Program-made: the position numbers and the translations under genes
Assembly: GCA_022414725.1 (NCBI GenBank)
Contig: CM039465.1
Location: forward strand, 20,358,690-20,422,689
Reading direction: 5' to 3'
DNA: 64,000 nt
DNA from: Microglena sp. YARC
Taxonomy: Eukaryota; Chlorophyta; Chlorophyceae; Chlamydomonadales; Chlamydomonadaceae
Notes under the pieces: generated by a model
Seen by the model: only the letters and a program-made list of their open reading frames with translations
Database searches by the model: none
Told to the model about the DNA's origin: nothing
Part shown: positions 11,501 through 21,800 of the stretch, piece after piece
How positions within the stretch are numbered: the first letter of the stretch is position 1
Layout of the letters: each line of letters opens with the position of its first letter

Positions 11501-14500
11501 TGTTGGTGATGGTCTTTGTGGTGTTTTGGGGGTTGCTGTTGTTGTTGGTGATGGTCTTGTAGGTGTTTTGGGGGTTGTTGATGTTGTTCTTGTAGTTGAT
11601 GGTAGTTGGTTGGTAAACCTTGGTACCTAGGAAATTGGCGTGTTGTACTGGTGGGGGAGGTGGTGGTGCTGCTGGCTGTAGTTGTACTGCATGTTGTACT
11701 GGTGGCAGTAGTGGTTGAGGAAGCGGTTTCAGGTTGGCTAGTCTTTTGAGAGCTGCGTGCTGCAGGGATTCCTCCCCCCCCCCCCCCCCCTTCCGCTATA
11801 CATACCGATCGCTAGTTTTGACCCCGTTTTTGCAAATTTATTGCTATCAAAAAGTCATTTTTTTGCCTAAAGGAACCTAAATAGCAACAAAAAGCTATAC
11901 AAATCACTTAAACGTTGTCCCTGGAGGAGGCCTACAACCATATAGCTAGAACTTTCAGATTTGAAAACAAAATCACTGGCGTACTGTTTGTGAATGATTG
12001 CCTAGCATTTCAGGCTTGCTGCGGTTGAGGTCTGTGTGTGCGTGTGTGTGTATATATGTTATGTCTGTGTGTGTAAGACAAATCAAGTTCATGATATGTG
12101 CGTGTGTCTATGTGTGTGTGCGTCTGTGTGTGTATGACTCTGTACCAAGGGGGCGTACGTTGCACCTCAGGAGTTCAGTACTTTATTTATTTCAGATTTC
12201 TGTAGGCCAGGTTAAGTAGCTAATTGGGCTTCTCAAGCTTGTTTTCATGATTGTCGCGTAGCCATCGCTTGGCGTAGCGTAGAGCCCGGGGGCTTCACGC
12301 GTCGCCATGCAACGACGAAAAAACTGAAGCGTGCCTACTCTTTTGTTGGAGTGGCAACACCATTTGAAATTTAATCCTTGGTGCCGCTGGTTTGTTTCGG
12401 GATTCTGGGGTTGTTTCGGGTTCCTGGGGTGAAGTTCCTTTCATATAAAAAACTAAAATTACAGTTGCCACAAGAACTAAAATATGTTATTATGGAAACT
12501 TTGCTTGGGGATGCCTCAGTGCGTCTAAGCAAAGATAAACCTGCTTATTCCATTATTCCAAATTTGAACACAAATATTTCAATCAAGGTTATATGTATCA
12601 TCTATACAAATAATATCTATTTCTCATTTATATAGATTTATACAAAATGTATTTTTCACCTGATGAGCAGTAGAAGGATAATGAGGAGAGAGCCCATGAC
12701 GAATGTGGCGGCGCCACAACTGACCCTAAATGCAGCCGAGGATGACAGGCTGTCGGAGGAGCTGTACAGCAGCACGCCAACGAGCAGGCAGGCTAACATC
12801 GCATAACTGAAATCCGAAGAGACCAGCAAAGTACAATCTGATGGGAAGGGGGAGTGAGGGGAGTGAGGGGGAGGAGGGGAGTGGGGTGGGGTGGGGTGTG
12901 AGGGGAATGAGGGGAGTGAGGGGGTGGGGTGAGTGAGGGGGAGGAGGGGAGTGGGTTGGGTGAGTGAGGGGGAGGGGGGAGTGAGTGAGGGAGATGAGGG
13001 GAGTGAGGGGGGGGGGGGGGGGGGGGAGGGGGAGTGAGGGGAGAACTGACGTTTATGTTTTGTGTTGAAAGGATTTTCGTCCCAGGAAGTGGGACCTCCT
13101 GCATATGGACAATATGGCATATCATATGATGTTGACCAAAGGCGAGTATGATATCATACAAATTGCACCATATAATATTGTTGTATATAAATTGTCACTT
13201 GAGCCTAGTCAGACTGCCGGCATCATATGATAACATATGATGAAATGATATCATATTGCCATTCCCTATTTACCGTACTGACATGAAAATTTGACGTTTT
13301 TATAATTTGACGTTTTTTCTTTGGCGACAACGGCGAACTGGCACCCCTCGAACCCAGGACAGACGAAATCTGCGGGACAGTTTTCGCCCAATCTAAGCGC
13401 ACTGTGCGACCCGGCTTCTATCCTGCAGAAACCCCACTTCAGCTCCCTTGCGTCGCCACGAAATAAAAATTGTCAAATTTTTAGAACGTTAAATTTTTGT
13501 GTCAGTGCCGTATAAACAACATTTGCTAAGATGCATTTGTACGATACAATCATATGTTGCGATTTGTAGATACGAAATCATATGATGCAATTTTGTACGA
13601 TAACAAAATGCAGATCATATGGCGATTTGTACGATACAATCATGCATTTTGACCGTACAAAATCATATGATGCAATTTGTACGATACAAAATCTGCAAAT
13701 GTACTGCATGATTTGTACGATAAATACAAAATCATATGATGCAATTTGTACGATACAACATCATATGATGCAATTTGTACGATACAACATCATATGATGC
13801 AATTTGTACGATACAAAATCATATGATGCAATTTGTACGATACAACATCATATGATGCAATTTGTACGATACAAAATCATATGATGTACGATACAACATC
13901 ATATGATGACAATTTGTACGATACAAAATCATATGATGCAATTTGTAACGATACAAACACATATGATGCAGATTTGTACGATACAAAATCATATGATGCA
14001 ATTTGTACGTTCTCTAGATAATTGATCGTTTAACGTCTTCCCTATTTGAACTTAAAGAGCTTTCCAAGAGGGTAGAAGGAGGCAGTGATTTGTTTTTCAA
14101 AATCTGAAAGTGGGTTTTCCAGCTTAATGGTTGTAGGCCTCCCTCGAGCGGGACAGCGTTGGATGGTATTATTTCTGTAGCTTTTTGTAGCTTTTAAAGG
14201 GCAGTTTTTTATGGCAACATAAAAATCATCTTCTTTTTATAGCGGACAATTTTCGCTGAAACGGGGTGAAAAACTATAGCGATCGCTATATATAGCGGGG
14301 AAAAAAATACCTGGAAGGCCATACCAAGGGAGCATGGATGGTTCACCAACACACATTGCTGAAAGAGACCTAACTCAACAAGCTCTTAACCCATCAATCC
14401 ACAGCTCTCACCCTACAGCCTAATATCTGTTATCAGACAGCCCTCACCACACAGCCTAGCAGAAATCGCATTTCAGCCCTTATCTTCCAGCCCAACATCC

Positions 14501-15276
14501 ACCACCCTTCAGCCCTCACCCTAAATCCCAACAGAGATCGCCTCACAGTATTCATTCTTCAGCCCAACATCTGCCACCCTTCAGCCCTCAGCCACAGCCG
14601 AATAGAGATACCATCACAACAGCCAATACATCCGTCACCACACAGCCTAACTGACATTGCCACACCAGCTCTGATCCTTCAGCCCCCCCCCCCCCCCCCC
14701 CCCCCCCCCAAAGCCCACACCCCTATGCCCTACACTCGAGACACAAGACAGCTCCTGATCCCACAGCCTCCGCCCCCCCCCCCCCACACACACACCACCA
14801 CCACACACACAAAGCCCACACCCCCTATGCAACACACTCGACAACAAGACAGCCCTGATCCCACAGCCCCCCCCCCCCCCCACACCCATATGCCCCACAA
14901 CTCGACACAAGTACAGCCCTGATCCCACAGCGACCCCCCCCCCCCACACACACACACACCCACACAGCCCCCACACCCATATGCCCCACACTCGACAACA
15001 AGACAGCCCTGATCCCACAGCCCCCCCCCCACACACACACACACCCACACACACATATGCCCCACACTCGACACAAGACAGCCCTGATCCCACAGCCCCC
15101 CCCCCCCCCACACACACAAATATGCCTCAAACTCGACACAAGACAGCCCTGATCCCCACACGCCCCCCCTCCCCCGCCCCCCCCCCCCTCCCCCCCCCAC
15201 ACACACAGCCCCCACACCCATAGCCCCACACTCAACGCCAAGACAGCCCTGATCTCCCCCCCCCCCCCCCCCCACC

Positions 15277-15326
<50 letters not shown>

Positions 15327-18300
15327 ACACATATGCCCCACACTCGACACAAGACAGCCCTGATCCCACACCCCCACCCCCCCCAACACACACATATGCC
15401 CCACACTCGACACAAGACAGCCCTGATCCCACAGCGCCCCCCCTTCCCCCCCCCAACACACAGCCCCCACACCCATATGCCCCACACTTGACACAAGACA
15501 GCCCTGATCTCCCCCCCACCACCACCACCACCACCACACACACACACAGCCCACACACATATGCCCTACACTCGACACAAGACAGTCCTGATCCTACAGC
15601 CCGACAGCCCCCACCCCAGCACATGCCAGCCCACACACCTTGGTGCTTTTCCCCGCTACCCACAGCGATCGTTACCTCAGACCCTGTATGGCCCAAACTT
15701 CCGCTATCCTAACACACCCTGACACCCTAACCCCCCAGGGCGGCTCTTCGAGCTGCCCTACCCAAATCACTACCTGGACCCCACCCTTGGAAAGTACCAA
15801 ATCCCTGAAAGCTACATGAAGACCCCCTTTCTGAAACGGGGAGAAACCTCTGCCAGCACCTTGGTTGGCCTTGATGCCAACAAAGTTGTCCTGGAATGGA
15901 GAAACCATGAGATTACAGGTAGTCCCGTCTAGGAACAAGGAATGAAGACCACAAAAAGCCTCCTCTCTCCGGCCCAGCTTGGTTACCAGGTTGTTGGTTG
16001 AATCTCCCACCCAGACCTTGTACTGTCAAATACAACAGGAAAGGGCACAGGTGTGAGTTGGCTCCATCACAAAAAATCACATGTTTTTGAGTCAGCTTTG
16101 AGGATTTGTAAAGGCCTCCTCTCTCCGGCCCAGCTTGGTTACCAGGTTGTGGGTCGAATCTCCCAGCCACACCTTGTACTGTGCCATCCGGTGGGACAAG
16201 GCAAGCATGAGTTGGCTTCGTTGCATGTTTTGAGTTGTGTAATGGGCTTATACTTCTGACCCAGCTTGGTCACAAGGTTGTGGGTTGAATCTCCCACACA
16301 CACCTCGTACTGTCAGATACAACAGGAGAGGGCACAGGTGTGAGTGGGCTTCAAACAAAAAAATCGCATGCTTTGAGTTTATGTAATGGGCTTATATTTC
16401 AGAACCAGATTTGTTACCAGGTTGTGGGTTGAATCACCCACCCACACCTTGTGCTGTCAAATACAAAAGTACAAGGCAAACATGAGTTGGCTTCGTTGCA
16501 TGCTCTGAGTATAAGTAATGGGCTTATACTTTAGAACCAGCTTGGTTACCAAGTTGTGGGTTGAATCTCCCACCCACACCTTGAACTGCCAAATGCAACA
16601 GGAGAGGGCACAGGTGTGACTTGGCTTCAGAAAAAAAAATCATGCTTTGAGAATATGTAATGGGCTCCTCTTTCCGGCCCAGCTTGGTCACAGGTTGTGG
16701 GTTGAATCTCCCACCCACGTCTTGTACTGTCAAATACAACAGGAGAGGACACAGGCGTGAGTTGGTTTGAAACAAAGAAATTGCATGCTTTGAGTCAGCT
16801 TTGAGAATTTGTAAAGGGCTCCTCTCTCCGGTCCAGCTTGGTTACCAGGTTGTGGGTTGAATCTCCCACCCACATTGTGTACTGAGCCATGCAACAGGAG
16901 AGGGCACAGGTGTGAGTTGGCTCCGAACAAAGAAATCGCATGCTGTGAGTATATGAGATGGGCTCCTCTTTCCGGCCCAGCTTGGTTACCAGGTTGTGGG
17001 TTAAATCTCCCGCCCACACCTTGTACTGTGCCATGCAACTGTACAAGACAAGCATGAGTTGGATTTGTTGCATGCTTTGAGCATATGTAATGGGCTTTTA
17101 CTTTAGAACCAGCTTTGTTACCAGGTTGTGGGTTGAATCACCCACCCACACTTGTACTGTGCCATGTGATTGGACAAGGTATCGGTGTTAGTTGGATTCA
17201 TAAAAGGCGTTGAATAGATACAGGGGGTGAGCATTTTACACAAACAAACACAATTGGTAGCAGCAAAGCTTGGTTTGATTGTAGTGAATCCCCTTAGAAG
17301 AAGTTCTATGCAGCATCGCAAGCGATGCCGAAAATTGGCGGGGAGTGCTCGCGACGGAGCGACAGGTGGCAACGGAAGCAAGTTACTTACGAGACAGTTG
17401 GCTGATGTGTCAGGCTTCGTCTCGGTCAGACGGATGGTCGGTTGGTCAGACGGACAAATGGGTAACCCTGGGGGCTCCCGCCCCCTTGAAGGGGGGTTTC
17501 TGCAAAAAACTATACGGAATTAAAGTATGCGGCAATGTAAGCCGTGCACACTGTTCTTGTTTGGACTATGCATGGCAGCTTCCAGCCAGATTCATTAGCC
17601 AGCCACTGGGCCAATCCCAAAGCTTTCAGCTGCACTGGGATGCCTGTCATGTCAGCTTCCAAACACACCAGTTAGCTTCAAGCTTGGCCCAAGGACGGGG
17701 TAAAGGAGCTGCCTAGAAGCTGCTACGTGCAGCTAAAAAAGAAACAGTGGACATGCAGTCGGCGCAGTCCTCTTGATGAGCTAGAATCATATGATGAGCT
17801 AGATGAGATATCACAAGAGATATCATGATGAGCTAGAACCATGTAATTCCTTTCCCGCTACGAGCAGAAGCTTCTAAGCAGCTCCCTGAGCCGCGCACTG
17901 GGTTAAGCCCCAAGATCTCAAAATTGTTGGACAGATGATTTTGTCAGCTTCCAGATGCACTGTGATGCTATAGGTTTGGATGGGTAGTACGCCAGGGGAG
18001 CTGCCTAGAAGCTGCTGCTGGTAGCAGAAAAAAGCGGAGCGTAAACTCTTAATTGCTCTATCAGGCTGGGCAATCCGTTTCTGACCATCTAGCTAACACC
18101 TTGACTTTTCCTCCCTACCTCCCAACTGTTTGACTAATCCTTTCAGACAACAGAAACCTTGTGTCATCTTGATGAATTCATAACCGTCTACTGCACACTC
18201 TACTCTTCCACATGGGCTGTACAAATATATTTCCATTCCTTCTTGCAAGATGCATGAGTTGTTCTTGTAATCCTCGTATACAATGTGGTCAGTGGGGTTC

Positions 18301-18574
18301 ATGCGATGAATTCAACAAGCTGGCCAGCATTTTCTGACTAAACTTTCAGGAGAGAATCATGGCAAGGGCTTACCCTCGTGCTGGGGCAGGATACTGTCAA
18401 CTTGAGGGGGGACCACAAGTACGGGATGTGAAGTGGGCTCAGGTGGGAACATCCATACAGCTGTGTCAGGTTCTTCCCAAACATAGCGGAGGCCACTTCT
18501 GCGGGTTGACACCACCCATCAGCGGGTAATGCCGCCGCGTAGGATGCGGAAAGAAGAAGAAACAGCAGGATCAT
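8570..18574 (-). CDS. NEMP/DUF2215 family nuclear envelope integral membrane protein
   Basis: The family (animal NEMP1/TMEM194, plant PNET2) sits in the inner nuclear membrane. Exon 1, 18574-18374, starts MILLFLLLSASYAAALPADG, a clear signal peptide. Exon 3, 16022-15860, gives YKVWVGDSTNNLVTKLGRRE and SPFQDNFVGIKANQ, matching the lumenal beta domain. Exon 4, 12806-12660, gives the first membrane segments (LLVGVLLYSSSDSLSSS). Exon 5, 11219-10997, begins STPYKRQVTAAAAVLGTSG and holds two more hydrophobic segments. Exon 6, 9904-9379, holds TLRLLSLVLVYHGTWTFFPL and a Ser/Pro/Thr-rich tail. Exon 7, 8790-8570, ends with SGRMIKIGGPLYNKLVREG and a stop. Phases agree for 4-5 (2), 5-6 (0) and 6-7 (1). 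An exon in 18300-18093 (NNSCILQEGMEIYLYSPCG) probably follows exon 1, but its borders are unclear. A link between exons 3 and 4 is missing, since their phases do not match. Family assignment is firm; the full model is not. Confidence 0.82.
8800..9378. repeat. tandem array of ~45-bp units in NEMP intron 6
   Basis: About a dozen imperfect units (plus strand: cgttacctgactatacaccatca, ttacattcg) fill the whole intron from the exon 6 donor to the exon 7 acceptor. Read on the gene strand, most units contain CAGGTAACG or CAGGTAAGG, a consensus 5' splice site, and several contain AAGTGATGG, the sequence at the inferred exon 6 donor. Confidence 0.8.
9935..10440 (-). repeat. tandem array carrying two extra copies of the NEMP exon 6 start
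   Basis: Units of roughly 240 bp contain taggttaggttgggtttagg blocks and, at about 10105-10165 and 10345-10405, near copies of the start of exon 6 with its acceptor (CATGACAG then MTLRLLSLVLVYH-like codons, against ITLRLLSLVLVYH in the true exon). The copies lose similarity at the end of this 45-nt stretch, so they are partial exons. Confidence 0.8.
10868..10945 (+). repeat. dispersed repeat family R, copy 1
   Basis: The stretch agcaaacaggctggcccc followed by ctcaacctcacg and cgtaata recurs at 23222-23286 and 31329-31400. An 18-nt part is also identical to the antisense of the LINE RT codons for SKQAGP near 42890, so the family may derive from a LINE fragment. Confidence 0.6.
11225..11760 (-). 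repeat. GTTGTT-rich repeats with a decayed copy of NEMP exon 5
   Basis: At about 11398-11490 the first 95 bases of exon 5 recur together with its acceptor. One extra base (attcccactt against attccactt) breaks the frame, so this is a dead partial exon copy. The flanking GTTGTT and GGTGATGGT microsatellites are duplicated with it. Confidence 0.8.
11795..11965 (-). repeat. dispersed repeat family T, copy 1 (antisense)
   Basis: This is the reverse complement of the element at 14085-14312 and 31662-31875. All have a block around gtgggttttccagcttaatg, a region of TAGCTTTTTAG-like words, and an end with TAGCGATCGCTA. There is no coding capacity. Confidence 0.65.
12838..13045. repeat. GAGTGAGGGG minisatellite with poly-G
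   Basis: GAGTGAGGGG and GGTGGGG words repeat throughout and end in a G run of about 17. The region lies in the NEMP intron just upstream of exon 4. Open frames across it are low-complexity artefacts. Confidence 0.8.
13100..13262 (+). repeat. dispersed repeat family S, copy 1
   Basis: The block catatcatatgatgttgacc, aaaggcgagtatgatatcat, a gccggcatcatatgat block and a terminal gatatcat recurs at 31165-31315. It is rich in the palindromes CATATG and GATATC. Confidence 0.7.
13540..14012. repeat. ~29-bp tandem satellite (CATATGATGCAATTTGTACGA)
   Basis: About 15 units of CATATGATGCAATTTGTACG plus ATACAAAAT/ATACAACAT lie in tandem; outer units are more diverged. The array is intronic to the NEMP gene. 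Confidence 0.9.
14085..14312 (+). repeat. dispersed repeat family T, copy 2
   Basis: Full-length copy of family T. It starts near tgatttgtttttcaaaatct and ends at the palindrome-bearing tagcgatcgctatatatagc. See copies at 11795-11965 and 31662-31875. Confidence 0.65.
14340..15640. repeat. CAGCCCTCACC / poly-C / CA compound satellite
   Basis: The first 300 bp are imperfect units of CTTCAGCCCTCACC and cagcccaacatc. From about 14680, some ten to twelve units follow of the form cactcgacacaagacagccc, tgatcccacagc, a C run of 8-30, a CA run and ATATGCC. The longest C-rich stretch is 15256-15312. The long glycine/valine/cysteine-rich minus frames here are repeat artefacts. Confidence 0.88.
15956..17175 (-). 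repeat. nine-unit tandem array of the NEMP exon 3 start
   Basis: Units of about 140 bp start near 15956, 16112, 16244, 16387, 16520, 16662, 16817, 16961 and 17091. The first is the true exon 3. The others repeat its acceptor and coding start, giving YKVWLGDSTHNLVTKLGRRE, HKVWVGDSTHNLVTNL, YTMWVGDSTHNLVTKLDRRE and similar. Copies at 16662 and 17091 have frame-breaking deletions; the other copies are open. The conservation suggests recent expansion. Confidence 0.85.
17306..17515 (+). repeat. dispersed repeat family Q, copy 2
   Basis: This copy starts ctatgcagcatcgcaagcga and ends with the hairpin gggggctcccgcccccttga / aggggggtttctgc. It matches 27225-27440 and 28163-28378 along its whole length. 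Confidence 0.7.
17570..17745 (+). mobile_element. MITE-like repeat family P, copy 1 (diverged)
   Basis: A diverged relative of the element at 17856-18035. It keeps cactgggccaatcccaaagc, a gcttccaaa block and the right end gagctgcctagaagctgct. The left terminal repeat is weak. Confidence 0.45.
17856..18035 (+). mobile_element. MITE-like element family P, copy 2 (terminal inverted repeats)
   Basis: A 180-bp element with about 30-bp imperfect terminal inverted repeats. The left end contains agcagaagcttctaagcagc and the right end gctgcctagaagctgctgct, which are reverse complements with few mismatches. The middle has actgggttaagccccaag. There is no ORF. Related copies are at 17570, 23757 and 36014. 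I see no convincing target duplication. Confidence 0.6.
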
Positions 18575-18895
18575 GGGTCCGATTTCTAGAGGAAGGTGAA
18601 CACTGCGCGGTTTGAAAGTTTGCGCGAGACGGGGGCTTTTTTGAAATATTACCGTCCCTCGTTGTACCGGAGTTTTTGACGAGGGGGCCGAGCACGGCAC
18701 GGACGCGGACGAGGGGGCCGAGCAGTACATGCTGTCTAGTCATCTCGCGAGTAGCTGTTTCCCTCATCCAGGCCATCCGTCCATCCGCCTATCAAAATCG
18801 AGCTTCGGAACGTCTGGCATCGCAGTTATCTAGCACCCCATAGCTCGAAACCCTGCTTCAACTTCTGTACTTGAAGTTCTCAGCCAACAGGAGGA
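18575..18895. promoter_or_regulatory. divergent promoter region between NEMP and the small plastid-protein gene
   Basis: 321 bp separate the two inferred start codons, which face away from each other, so both promoters must lie here or overlap the 5' ends. A 17-bp direct repeat, gacgagggggccgagca, occurs at about 18678 and 18708 and could be a binding site. No TATA box is evident. This is inferred from gene placement only. Confidence 0.35.
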
Positions 18896-21800
18896 ATGCA
18901 AGTCCGAATCCCACCAAACCGTCTGAGCGCGGCCGCCGGTCGCCCTTGCTTCGCCCATTCAGTGGTCCCAACCCCTCGATTGAACCGCCAGGCTTGCAGG
19001 AGCAGCGCCCAACAATCTGACACTACCACGACGCTCCCTCGAATGCCCCCCCCTCCACCCCCTCCTCCTCCAGGCCCACCCCCCCAGGAGAAGGTGGGCA
19101 TGCCTCCTTATCCTCATGCCTCCATCGTCAGCGTGACTGTGTCATGCATCACTTGTAAAGTGCCCTGCTGAAACGAGAAAACAGCATATTAATGTCATGC
19201 ATCAGCATGTAGCATTACTGGTGCATGCAGCTCAACTCATATATTTTTCCAGTGCATTTCAACAGTTCATCTGTCTATTCTGCATGTTCCCTAGTTTCCG
19301 TGGATATGTCACAGAGGGTCACAGGGGGGATTGGAACCAGGAGATGGTGAGCAGCCCAGAGTAGGCTGAAAAACCATGTAACAATAAAAAACAATCGAAT
19401 CCAATCCAATATCAACCATTTGGTGCAATGAGTCAAAATAACATCCCCTAGCCTGCGCACCTTCCAAAGTTTGTGGGGTTGGACATTATTAAAGACAGAA
19501 TGTAACCCTGAGCAAAGAAAACATTGGCGAGAATCCAATGCCCTGAAAACCTAAAGGTTCCTCCAATACAATCGATGATGGAGGGGTAAATCAGGTTGCA
19601 ATTAAATCTTATACTTGTTGTTAAGTACATTGTTGTTATGATTGTTGTTAAGTACATCTTATAAAAATTTGCTATATTGGTTGTTAAGTTTATCTTATAA
19701 TTGTTTAGTATATCTTACATTCACCAAGTTATCTCATCTGCATCGCTTAAGTAAGATTATCATTCCTCCTGGTCCACGTTTAAAACACAATGTGATCAAG
19801 GTCAAAAATATGTTTGAACACCATGTGATCCAGGTCAAAAATATGTGTTAACACCATGTGATGAAGGTCAAAAATATGTTTAAAAAACATGTGATCAAGG
19901 TCAAAAATATATGTCAGGGTAAAACCTTTGACGATGAGTGCTTTTGAACGACGTCTCGTTTCTCATTCCAGCTGGAGCTGGTGTTGGGGTTGGTGGCCCA
20001 AATGGATGTGGAATAATTATTCACCTGGCCTCCACCCAATGAAGCATTCAATATGCGAGCCCCTACTCATCACCACCCAACCCAGTTATAATTGAAAGCT
20101 GGCACTCCCGCCCTCGCCCCACCCCAATTCGACCCACCCAAGCCAAATCAATCCGAACCATGCCATACCAAACCATGCCAAACCTTACATAACCAGATCA
20201 TACCAAACCATACCAGACCTAACCCTACCAAACCATGTCTAACCAATCCAAACCAATCCAAACCAATCAAGACCATGCCAAACCAGACCAAACCAATCCA
20301 AACCAGACCAAACCAGACCAATCCAAACCAAACCAACCAAGACCATGCCAAACTAATCCAAACCAACCAAGACCATGCCAAACCATACCAAACCAATCCA
20401 TAGCAAACAAGACCATGCCAAACCATACCAAACCAATCCATACCAAACAAGACCATACCAAACCATACCAAACCATGTCAAACCAATCCAAGCCAACCAA
20501 GACCATGCTAAACCAATCCAAACCAACCAAGACCATACCAAACAAAACCATGCCAAACCAATCCATACCAACCAAGACCAATCCAAACCAATCAAGACCA
20601 TGCCAAACCAGACAAAACAAGGGCGTGACCGCCCTTGTGTTGGATTGGACCAATTGGACCAAGGGATCCGCTGGTGGCTGGGGAAGGGGATGGGTAGCCT
20701 CGCTGTAACCATGGAGGGGCGGTAACTAGGGTTGTTTTGTGTGCGATGTGCGGTGTGTGTAACCTTGTTGCTGCCCTCGTAAACCTTGTTGCTGCCCTCG
20801 TGGCTGTTCTCGGCTGTTCTTGTGGAATGTGTGTCTCGTATACCGCGCTTTGGTACACAGTTGCGCGTTACCTCATAAACTGGGGCTGTACACCCTCCGG
20901 CTGTGACTAGGCAGTCTCCTTCGGGATGACTTGACTGTCGAATCCCAACGTCAAGTGGTTTGGGGCGCAGTTTGACTTAAATCCACCTGGAAGATGAGGT
21001 GACGTGACTGAAAATACAACTTGTCTGAAATTTGCTTCGAGTCGGAGAATATGTGACTGTTTTTGCGAGTTTATTGAGCTGCCTGCCGTTTGCAAACGTC
21101 AGTCGGTGCGGTCCAAATGCAATTTGTAGGGCGAACCCTTAGGTTCCCTAGCGCACCCGTTTGGCGCACCCGGCAGTACGGCTGATGTACCTAAGTCGCT
21201 ACCCATGGAGGGGCGGTAACAAAACCAATCAAAACCATTCCAAACTATACCAACCAATACCATGCTGAACCAAACCATACCAAACCAATCCAAACTTATC
21301 CGAACCAACCAAGACCATGCCAAACCTGACCAAACCAATCAAAATTATACCTAACCAAGACCATACCAAACCATACCAAACCATACCAAACCATACCAAA
21401 CAAAACAAAACAAAAACATGCCAAACCATATCAAACCATACCAATCCAAACCAACAAAGACCATGCCAAACCATGTTTCAGGCTCCATGGTGGAAGCTTA
21501 GCAGGAAGGACTTTGTGGTGTTAGCACTGGGCTCACTGCTTGGAGGCGGCAACATGTATATTTATGACTCACGTAAGTCATTATTTATTATTATTTATTA
21601 TTTATTTGTGACGCATGTAAGTTATTATTTATGATTTATGACTCACGTAAGTTCAAAACTTTCTTTTGGCGGACCCCCCCCCCCCCCCCCCCCCCCATCC
21701 CCACCCCACCCCACACACACACCCACACACCCCACACACACCCCTGAGCACACACACATACACAAACCCACACCTCAGGGGAGCACACACAAATACACAC

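Noticed and set aside
14647..15696. Long minus-strand open frames up to 282 codons, rich in Gly, Val and Cys
   Set aside because: They read through a poly-C/CA/CTGATCCCACAGC satellite; all three frames stay open because the repeat lacks stops. No domain or non-repetitive sequence.
15738..15919. Plus-strand open frame GRLFELPYPNHYLDPTLG... with AG and GT at its edges
   Set aside because: Looks coding, but it overlaps minus-strand NEMP exon 3, which has family support; no partner exon in matching phase was found on the plus strand.
20092..20712. Overlapping 100-157 codon frames on both strands (W/F/G/L-rich or N/Q/P/T-rich)
   Set aside because: Artefacts of the AACCA pentamer satellite.
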